Shown piece by piece: positions 6,795 through 10,903 of a DNA stretch of 10,903 nt. The notes under the pieces were generated by a model, which searched no databases, was not told where the DNA came from, and worked only from the letters and a program-made list of their open reading frames with translations. The stretch lies in the NCBI GenBank assembly GCA_002482435.1, contig DLFZ01000164.1, forward strand, positions 1 through 10,903. Reading direction: 5' to 3'. A program made the position numbers and the translations under genes. Source of the stretch: Christensenella sp. UBA7707. Lineage in GTDB: Bacteria; Bacillota; Clostridia; Christensenellales; CAG-138. Each line of letters opens with the position of its first letter. Position 1 is the first letter of the stretch.

Positions 6795-6837
6795 AATGCG
6801 CGACAAGGTGCAAGTGCCTTGTAGCGAAACGCGCATT
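6795..6837 (+). promoter_or_regulatory. Structured 5' leader of tetR mRNA
   Basis: A compound hairpin: outer stem AATGCGCG (6795-6802) with CGCGCATT (6830-6837), inner stem ACAAGG (6803-6808) with CCTTGT (6817-6822), an 8-nt apical loop and a 7-nt bulge on the 3' side. No U-tract follows, so it is not an intrinsic terminator. It is not recognised as any known riboswitch class. Confidence 0.4.
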
Positions 6838-6877
6838 TTGAAAAAAAGAGCCTGAAAACGGGCGGAAGGAGGAAGAG

Positions 6878-7447
6878 ATGGAAGAAAAGGTGGACCGGAG
6901 GGTCAAATACACAAAAATGGTGCTCAAACAGAGCCTTTTGGAGCTGATGAAACACGAACCCATCGGCAAAATCACCGTTACGGACATTTGCCGAGCGGCG
7001 GACGTAAACCGTAACACCTTTTATACGCACTATGCAAGCCCGTACGACCTTCTTTCGCAAATTCAGGACGAGCTTTTTTTGGAGATCCGCCGTTCCATTG
7101 AGCGTTTATCGGGCACGGAAACGGTGCCGGGATTGCTTGTTGAAATGTGCCAGGCGATCGCGGACAACGGTGAGCTTTGTAAAATTGTGATTTCGGAGCA
7201 TGGCGACAAAGCCTTTTTGAAGCGCGTGATGAACCTTGCACGTGAGGAGAGCATTGCCGAGTGGGAGAAGCGCAAAAAGGACGCAACAAGCGGGCAGCTT
7301 GCAATGATGTATTGCTTCACCGCAAGCGGCAGCATTTCCGTGATCGAGGAATGGTTGCGCGGCGGTCTTGTTGAAACGCCCGCGCAGATTGCCGATTTTA
7401 TCAATCGAATGACGAACTTTGGCCAATCCGCGTTTTTGCGCCCGTAA
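6878..7447 (+). CDS. TetR/AcrR-family transcriptional regulator
   Basis: A 189-aa DNA-binding regulator. The N-terminal helix-turn-helix is clear: ITVTDICRAADVNRNTFYTHY at about residues 32-52, followed by the usual ASPYDLL. The rest is a helical ligand/dimerisation domain ending with SGSISVIEEWLRGGLVETPAQIADFI (about 160-185), the signature of the DhaS-like TetR C-terminal subgroup (TetR_C_8-like). The start is supported by AGGAGG 5 nt upstream. It is divergent from the SDR oxidoreductase and shares overlapping promoters with it, so that gene is the most likely target. The ligand is unknown. A strong terminator 61 nt after the stop closes the transcript. Confidence 0.93.
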   Translation: MEEKVDRRVKYTKMVLKQSLLELMKHEPIGKITVTDICRAADVNRNTFYTHYASPYDLLSQIQDELFLEIRRSIERLSGTETVPGLLVEMCQAIADNGELCKIVISEHGDKAFLKRVMNLAREESIAEWEKRKKDATSGQLAMMYCFTASGSISVIEEWLRGGLVETPAQIADFINRMTNFGQSAFLRP

Positions 7448-7507
7448 ATGTGAGGGCAAACGGGGCTTTGGAGCGCATGCGTACACTCACACTTTGCTGC
7501 AAGAATC

Positions 7508-7543
7508 AAAAAGAACGCGCCGTTTCTACGGCGCGTTCTTTTT
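7508..7543. terminator. Bidirectional intrinsic terminator between tetR and mgtC
   Basis: A perfect 16-bp stem, AAAAAGAACGCGCCGT (7508-7523) with its complement (7528-7543), and a TTCT loop. It has a GC-rich core and a T5 run on the 3' side of the stem on either strand. It serves two convergent genes. Confidence 0.9.
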
Positions 7544-7606
7544 GCATTTAAAATTGCTTATCTATGGCGCAATGAAGCCAAAAAGGTTGCTCTTGGTACA
7601 AACGCA

Positions 7607-8281
7607 TTACACCTCTTCAAGAAACGCAACGCCGGGGCAGCCCGACAAAAGCTCTATCGTTTCCGCGTGCGCATGCTTCGCATTGAGTTTGAGCATGAAG
7701 GTTGCGTTTACACTCTTGCCGATGGCGTTAAGCTGCTCAAAATCCGAAATGGTAATGCCATGCTGTTTGAGAAAGTTTAAAAAGTCGCCAAGGCTTTCGG
7801 TGTCGTTCAAAAGCACGTACACGCGCATGCGGTTGCCGCGCGCAAGGTAGCTCCGTTGCAGTTTTTCGCCCACGAGCATGGTAATAAGCGTAATCGCGAG
7901 CATCAAAAGCGCGCCGCCGTAAAACCCAATGCCGATGGCAAGCCCCAAACAGGCGCAAAGCCAAAGCCCCGCCGCGGTCGTAATGCCCTTTACGCGGTGA
8001 TAGCCCGTAACCATAATGGTGCCCGCGCCGATAAAGCCGATGCCGCTCACCACCTGCGCCGCGATGCGCGCGGGGTCGCTGCTTCCGGTGATGTGGGAAA
8101 TGTACTCGCCCGTCATCATCGCCATGGCGGAGCCGAGGCATACGAGCATGTAAGTGCGAAGCCCGGCACCGCGCATTTTCCTTGTGCGCTCAAAGCCGAG
8201 CACGCCGCCCGCGGCGGCGGCAAATAAGAGCCTTGCAGCAATGGAATAAATGTTGTTGAAAAAGAAGCTCCAGCTGTCCAT
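7607..8281 (-). CDS. MgtC/SapB family membrane protein
   Basis: A 224-aa inner-membrane protein of the MgtC/SapB family. Family hallmarks seen are the first helix with GGVLGFERTRK (25-35), GAGLRTYMLVCLGS (38-51), the conserved DPARIAAQVVSGIGFIGAG block (69-87), and GITTAAGLWLCACLGLAIG (99-117). Four or five hydrophobic segments span about residues 10-138. The last ~75 residues (from RMRVYVLLND) form a soluble ACT-like domain, as in full-length MgtC proteins. Members are linked to growth at low Mg2+, to virulence and to modulating membrane ATPases, but many gut Firmicutes carry homologues of unknown role. The start codon has GAGGAG 11 nt upstream, a little far. It has its own promoter (8326-8354) and ends before the convergent terminator shared with tetR. 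The leader is short, so no Mg2+ riboswitch is present. Confidence 0.94.
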   Translation of the reverse strand: MDSWSFFFNNIYSIAARLLFAAAAGGVLGFERTRKMRGAGLRTYMLVCLGSAMAMMTGEYISHITGSSDPARIAAQVVSGIGFIGAGTIMVTGYHRVKGITTAAGLWLCACLGLAIGIGFYGGALLMLAITLITMLVGEKLQRSYLARGNRMRVYVLLNDTESLGDFLNFLKQHGITISDFEQLNAIGKSVNATFMLKLNAKHAHAETIELLSGCPGVAFLEEV

Positions 8282-8325
8282 GAATATTACAACTCCTCTC
8301 GGGGTGATTGTATGCTTATTGAAGC

Positions 8326-8354
8326 ATTATAATATTGCCTTTCAAAAAAGACAA
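8326..8354 (-). promoter_or_regulatory. mgtC-like gene promoter
   Basis: On the - strand, TTGTCT (8349-8354), 17-bp spacer, TATAAT (8326-8331), about 45 nt upstream of the start codon. A short inverted repeat, TGCTT/AAGCA (8313-8326), lies over the expected start point and might be a regulator site. Confidence 0.65.
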
Positions 8355-8473
8355 CCAACTTAAAAGCCGGTATTTGCGTGCGCCAGCGTTTAGCAGCAGC
8401 GAATAGAAGCGTTTTTTTTTGCTGAAACTGGAAATATGCGGGCGTGAGCCGCTTAAAAAGAGGGGGGAACTGC

Positions 8474-8695
8474 GTGACAAACTGGGAAAAGCTGACCGCG
8501 GAGCTTGTGGAGGCCCTTGAAAAAAGCTGTGTGAGGGATCTTGCGCTGTATGTAAGAAGCCCGCGCCGCCTCATTGTTTGGAGCTTTGTTTCGGGCATTT
8601 TTCGTGGGCTTGGTTCCGCCATCGGTTTTAGCGTGCTCGGCGCAATCGCGCTTTTGATTTTGAGCCGCATTTTTGGTATGGATTTTACAAAATAG
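8474..8695 (+). CDS. Small membrane protein, DUF5665-like
   Basis: A 73-aa protein with a polar helical N-terminus (NWEKLTAELVEALEKS), a basic stretch (YVRSPRRL, 26-33), and one long or two short hydrophobic segments (34-66) containing SGIFRGLGSAIGFSVLGA. That order and the GxxRGLGxAIGF pattern resemble the DUF5665 family of small Firmicutes membrane proteins, whose function is unknown. GTG at 8474 is chosen as start because a G-rich RBS (AGGGGGG) ends 6 nt before it; a GTG 10 codons upstream has no RBS. No convincing promoter was found in the 8355-8473 stretch. The gene after it has its own promoter starting 14 nt downstream of this stop, so this may be a single-gene unit. Confidence 0.7.
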   Translation: MTNWEKLTAELVEALEKSCVRDLALYVRSPRRLIVWSFVSGIFRGLGSAIGFSVLGAIALLILSRIFGMDFTK

Positions 8696-8708
8696 ATTCG
8701 TGAACGAA

Positions 8709-8737
8709 TTGACAAGGCTCGTTAATCTATCTACAAT
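8709..8737 (+). promoter_or_regulatory. Consensus promoter of the first DUF4190-like gene
   Basis: TTGACA (8709-8714), 17-bp spacer, TACAAT (8732-8737), 34 nt before the ATG. A 6-bp inverted repeat, ATTCGT/ACGAAT (8696-8709), abuts the -35 box. This is among the strongest promoters in the window. Confidence 0.8.
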
Positions 8738-8771
8738 AGAAGCACATCAAGAAACAAGGGGGAGTTGTTTT

Positions 8772-9083
8772 ATGGAAGCATACAAGGGGAAGGCCACTGC
8801 TGCGTTGGTGCTGGGCATCATTTCCGTAGGTCTTGCGTGGTTTGGCTATTCGGCAATCGTCGGTTTGGTTTGCGGCATCGTTGCGCTTGTGCTGGGCATA
8901 CAGCTTCGCAAGGCGGCGCAGGCCGAAGGCTTCGAGTTGAACGGAAACGCGAAGGCCGGCTTTGTACTGGGCATCATCGGCACGATCCTCAACGCGGTTA
9001 TGTTCGTTACCTGCGTGCTGGTACTCGGTGCGCTTGGTGCGGCCGCGGGTGGATTGAGCCAGTATTACAATTACATGGGCTAA
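8772..9083 (+). CDS. Small two-helix membrane protein, DUF4190-like (paralogue 1)
   Basis: A 103-aa integral membrane protein with two hydrophobic regions (about 9-43 and 61-95) joined by a polar loop (LRKAAQAEGFELNGNAKAG). The repeated pattern of each half (A..LGIISVGL / GFVLGIIGTILN) is that of the DUF4190-type family, often annotated as DUF4190 domain-containing protein; no function is established. The ATG has GGGGGAG 7 nt upstream. It is transcribed from its own consensus promoter and followed by a strong terminator, so it is monocistronic. A clear paralogue lies 361 nt downstream (YKxKAxAxxVLGIxSVxL and IRKAA..EGFEL..NAKAG conserved). This copy ends soon after the second membrane region with SQYYNYMG. 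Confidence 0.82.
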   Translation: MEAYKGKATAALVLGIISVGLAWFGYSAIVGLVCGIVALVLGIQLRKAAQAEGFELNGNAKAGFVLGIIGTILNAVMFVTCVLVLGALGAAAGGLSQYYNYMG

Positions 9084-9101
9084 ACGGCCTTTTAGAGGCC
9101 T

Positions 9102-9131
9102 CGCGGGCGTCTTGCGGCGCCCGCGTTTTTT
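9102..9131 (+). terminator. Intrinsic terminator after the first DUF4190-like gene
   Basis: Stem CGCGGGCG (9102-9109) with CGCCCGCG (9118-9125), extendable by a G-T and a C-G pair, followed at once by six T residues. A smaller GGCCT/AGGCC hairpin (9086-9100) precedes it. Confidence 0.88.
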
Positions 9132-9267
9132 GTTGGCGCACGGAAGGATAGCGCGACAAGGCGGGGAAGGGTAGTATAGATGCGTTATCCCAACCAACGA
9201 CAACGAAAAAAACGACCGGACGATGCCGTTTGGGCGTGTTCGGATTGGTGCGCGATACTGAAACACA
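9132..9267. other. Intergenic stretch without recognised feature
   Basis: Together with the promoter and leader that follow it, this makes a 361-nt gene-free interval (9084-9444). Between the terminator and the next promoter I see no coding frame with an RBS, no RNA gene and no clear repeat. Confidence 0.5.
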
Positions 9268-9296
9268 TTGACACATAGCGTGCGGTTCACTAAAAT
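9268..9296 (+). promoter_or_regulatory. Consensus promoter of the second DUF4190-like gene
   Basis: TTGACA (9268-9273), 17-bp spacer, TAAAAT (9291-9296). The implied leader is about 140 nt long, much longer than that of the paralogue, and A-rich in its first half. Confidence 0.75.
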
Positions 9297-9444
9297 CAAG
9301 GTAAGAAAAGCCAATGGGAAAAACGGCAGAGCAAGCGAAACAAAGCAAACAACGCGTAAATTCCGTTTTCTTTAAAACATGGTTTTTCACTGTGCGTTTC
9401 CCGCGGGCGGCACGCATAACCATTTTCAGAAAGGCGGTTTTTAT

Positions 9445-9843
9445 ATGGACGTTTATAAAAGCAAGGCAAATGCCTCCATGGTGCTCGGCATCGTATCCGT
9501 TTCGCTTCTTGCGCTAAGCAGGGGGCTGGCACTTCCGGCGCTCGTGTGCGCCATTGTGGGGCTTGTGCTCGCCATTCAAATTCGCAAGGCGGCAAAGCTT
9601 GAGGGGTTTGAGCTATCCAGCAACGCAAAGGCCGGTTACGTGCTCGGCATTATCGGCCTCGTGCTCAACGCGCTTGTGCTGGTTGCCTGCGCGGCATGCG
9701 CGGCCGCTCTCGCGACAGACATCATCAGCGGGCGGTTTTACAACTTTCCGGATCTTCGCGGTTTCTTTGATCATTTCCGCAGCTTTGGCGACTTCGGTGA
9801 TTTCGGCAATTTCAGTTTTCCGGACGGTTTTCGTGCGTATTAA
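9445..9843 (+). CDS. DUF4190-like small membrane protein with Phe/Gly/Asp-rich C-terminal tail (paralogue 2)
   Basis: A 132-aa paralogue of the protein at 8772-9083. Both start M-x-x-YK-x-KA and share VLGI(I/V)SV, the loop RKAA..EGFEL..NAKAG and VLGIIG..LNA, with two hydrophobic regions at about 9-45 and 63-93. Unlike its sister it continues for ~35 residues in a soluble tail rich in Phe, Gly and Asp, with a tandem triplet FGDFGDFGNF (about 114-123) followed by SFPDGFRAY. The tail is likely disordered and might bind membranes or partners; no function is known. The ATG has AAGGCGG 7 nt upstream. It has its own promoter; no terminator was found before lgt, 41 nt downstream, so co-transcription is likely. 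Confidence 0.82.
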   Translation: MDVYKSKANASMVLGIVSVSLLALSRGLALPALVCAIVGLVLAIQIRKAAKLEGFELSSNAKAGYVLGIIGLVLNALVLVACAACAAALATDIISGRFYNFPDLRGFFDHFRSFGDFGDFGNFSFPDGFRAY

Positions 9844-9884
9844 TTTTTTCGCCCGTTGAAACGGGTGAAAGTGTGGGGTAAAAC

Positions 9885-10643
9885 ATGCATCCGTATGTGG
9901 ATATCGGTCCTTTGCATATACCAAGCTACGGGCTTTGCCTTGTAGCGGGCGCGCTGTTCGCGTTTTTGCTGTTGCTTTATACTTGGCGTTTCCGCGCTGT
10001 TTCGCGCGACGATGCCTATTATACGGCCATTTATGCAGTCATCGGCGGGTTGATCGGCGCGAAGCTTCTTTACCTAGTCGTGGAGCTTCCGTCTATCCTT
10101 GAAAACCCGCGAATCCTTCTCGGGATGATCTTTGGCGGAGCGGTGTTCTATGGCGGGTTAATTGGCGGCATTGCGGGCGGGCTTCTTTATACGAGGCGCT
10201 ACAAAACGAGCGTGCTCGATACCGCAGATGTGCTGCTGCCGTCGCTTGCGCTTGCGCACGCCTTTGGCCGCGTGGGTTGCTTTTTTGCGGGCTGCTGCTA
10301 CGGCATGGCCTGCGACAGCCCTATTTCCGTGGTTTACCCCGAGGGCAGCTACCCCCCCGCAGGTGTGCCGCTTTTGCCCACGCAGCTGATGGAGGCGGCG
10401 TTTTTGCTTTTGCTGTGCGGGTTTCTTGTGCTGCGGCTTAAAAAAAGCGCGCGGCGTGGCGAAATTGCGGGCTGGTATGCGCTTCTCTACGGCGTGTGGC
10501 GCTTTGTCATTGAATTTTTCCGCAGCGACCCACGCGGCTCGGTATGGATTTTTTCCACGTCGCAGCTGATAAGCCTCGCCCTCATCCCTATTGGCCTTTT
10601 CCTTTTGCTGCGTGCAAAAAAGGCCGCGAAAACAAAGGAATAA
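9885..10643 (+). CDS. lgt: Prolipoprotein diacylglyceryl transferase family protein (Lgt-like, Cys-rich variant)
   Basis: A 252-aa polytopic membrane protein of the Lgt family. Lgt transfers diacylglycerol from phosphatidylglycerol to the lipobox cysteine of prolipoproteins. It starts with the typical IGPLHIPSYGLCLVAG and has about seven hydrophobic segments. By alignment from memory with E. coli Lgt, Tyr26 (Y15), Arg143 (R129), Gly154 (G140), Tyr235 (Y202), Arg239 (R206) and Glu243 (E210) are kept. His103 is Tyr (Y89, FYGGLIGG), Asn146 is Cys (C132) and Glu151 is Cys (C137), giving GRVGCFFAGCCYGMAC at 128-143. Such cysteine-rich versions are common in Clostridia and may be true Lgt or a paralogue. 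The RBS is weak (GTGGGG 6 nt upstream), preceded by a small hairpin at 9852-9865. It probably shares a transcript with the upstream DUF4190-like gene. Confidence 0.9.
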   Translation: MHPYVDIGPLHIPSYGLCLVAGALFAFLLLLYTWRFRAVSRDDAYYTAIYAVIGGLIGAKLLYLVVELPSILENPRILLGMIFGGAVFYGGLIGGIAGGLLYTRRYKTSVLDTADVLLPSLALAHAFGRVGCFFAGCCYGMACDSPISVVYPEGSYPPAGVPLLPTQLMEAAFLLLLCGFLVLRLKKSARRGEIAGWYALLYGVWRFVIEFFRSDPRGSVWIFSTSQLISLALIPIGLFLLLRAKKAAKTKE

Positions 10644-10669
10644 TGCCTGAAATCAGGGGTTTATAAGCG

Positions 10670-10696
10670 AAAAACGAGGCGAATCGCCGCGTTTTA
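10670..10696 (+). terminator. Probable terminator after lgt
   Basis: Stem AAAACGAGGCG (10671-10681) with CGCCGCGTTTT (10685-10695), one A-G mismatch and an AAT loop. The short T4 run is part of the stem. A weaker hairpin, CCTGA/TCAGG (10646-10657), comes first. Confidence 0.6.
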
Positions 10697-10754
10697 TGGC
10701 TGTTGTGAGTCAAATGCTGCGCAAAAAAACTGCGTTTTGGAGCGAAAGAAATGC

Positions 10755-10783
10755 TTTACAAAACCAATTCGATACTCTATAAT
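10755..10783 (+). promoter_or_regulatory. tRNA-Ala promoter
   Basis: TTTACA (10755-10760), 17-bp spacer, perfect TATAAT (10778-10783), about 43 nt before the mature tRNA 5' end. This leaves a short precursor leader for RNase P to remove. Confidence 0.75.
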
Positions 10784-10826
10784 AATCAATGCGCGGTCGT
10801 TTACGGCGGCGCGAAAAACAAAAAAT

Positions 10827-10903
10827 GGGGCTTTAGCGAAGTTGGCTATCGCGCTACACTGGCAGTGTAGAGATCACCGGTTCGAATCCGGTAAGCTCCA
10901 CCA
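10827..10903 (+). tRNA. tRNA-Ala (anticodon GGC)
   Basis: A complete 77-nt cloverleaf. The acceptor stem is GGGGCTT/AAGCTCC with the G3-U70 wobble pair that identifies alanine tRNA. The D stem is GCGA/TCGC with GG in the loop. The anticodon stem is CTACA/TGTAG with loop CTGGCAG, giving anticodon GGC (10861-10863), which reads GCC and GCU. The T stem is ACCGG/CCGGT with loop TTCGAAT, followed by the discriminator A and an encoded CCA that ends exactly at the window edge. All stems pair fully apart from that wobble. Confidence 0.96.

Noticed and set aside
8282..8325. Mg2+ riboswitch (M-box or mgtA-type) ahead of the mgtC-like gene
   Set aside because: The leader from the inferred start point is only about 40 nt, too short for a known magnesium riboswitch.
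8727..9314. 195-codon - strand frame covering the first DUF4190-like gene
   Set aside because: Antisense to a gene with promoter, RBS, terminator and a paralogue; no family features.
9314..9517. 67-codon frame in the leader of the second DUF4190-like gene
   Set aside because: No good ribosome binding site, basic and aromatic composition without family resemblance, and its 3' part overlaps the better supported gene in another frame. Kept only as a remark on the leader.
10827..10903. tRNA as an integration site for a mobile element
   Set aside because: Downstream sequence is outside the window, and no integrase or duplicated tRNA 3' end is seen upstream.

Overview
The window looks like chromosomal DNA from a fairly GC-rich member of the Clostridia (Firmicutes), perhaps of the Oscillospirales/Christensenellales type. 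The signs are strong AGGAGG-type ribosome binding sites, sigma-A-like promoters with 17-bp spacers, a three-gene glycerol oxidation module with a DUF1667 protein, a PadR regulator paired with a membrane protein, a DUF5665 protein and a cysteine-rich Lgt variant. This placement is inference; there is no marker gene to fix it. No CRISPR array, insertion sequence or prophage gene was seen.

Region 1 (1-3646, + strand) is the 3' part of a glycerol operon. It holds the end of glycerol kinase (cut by the window edge), a GlpA-type FAD dehydrogenase with a [2Fe-2S] BFD-like tail, a second FAD/NAD oxidoreductase, and a small cysteine-motif DUF1667 protein. Junctions are tight (4-nt gaps or an ATGA overlap), so they are almost certainly co-transcribed. 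The kinase would make glycerol 3-phosphate and the other three would oxidise it and pass on the electrons. A nested palindrome and a hairpin terminator follow (3662-3782).

Region 2 (3811-5484, - strand) is a PadR repressor whose last codons overlap a 424-aa membrane protein. The membrane protein joins a HAAS-like N-terminal helical domain to what appears to be a very divergent SEDS (FtsW/RodA) body. A perfect 14-bp inverted repeat brackets the -10 box of the padR promoter, a classic autoregulation layout.

Region 3 (5565-7546) is a divergent pair: an extended SDR oxidoreductase (- strand) and a TetR-family regulator (+ strand). They share a 296-bp intergenic region with overlapping back-to-back promoters, a 13-bp inverted repeat that may be the operator, and a structured tetR leader. 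A strong bidirectional terminator separates tetR from the convergent mgtC-like gene.

Region 4 (7607-10643) holds membrane and envelope genes: an MgtC/SapB protein (- strand), a DUF5665 small membrane protein, two paralogous DUF4190-like small membrane proteins each with its own consensus promoter, and an Lgt-family protein. The window ends with tRNA-Ala(GGC) (10827-10903), preceded by its own strong promoter.
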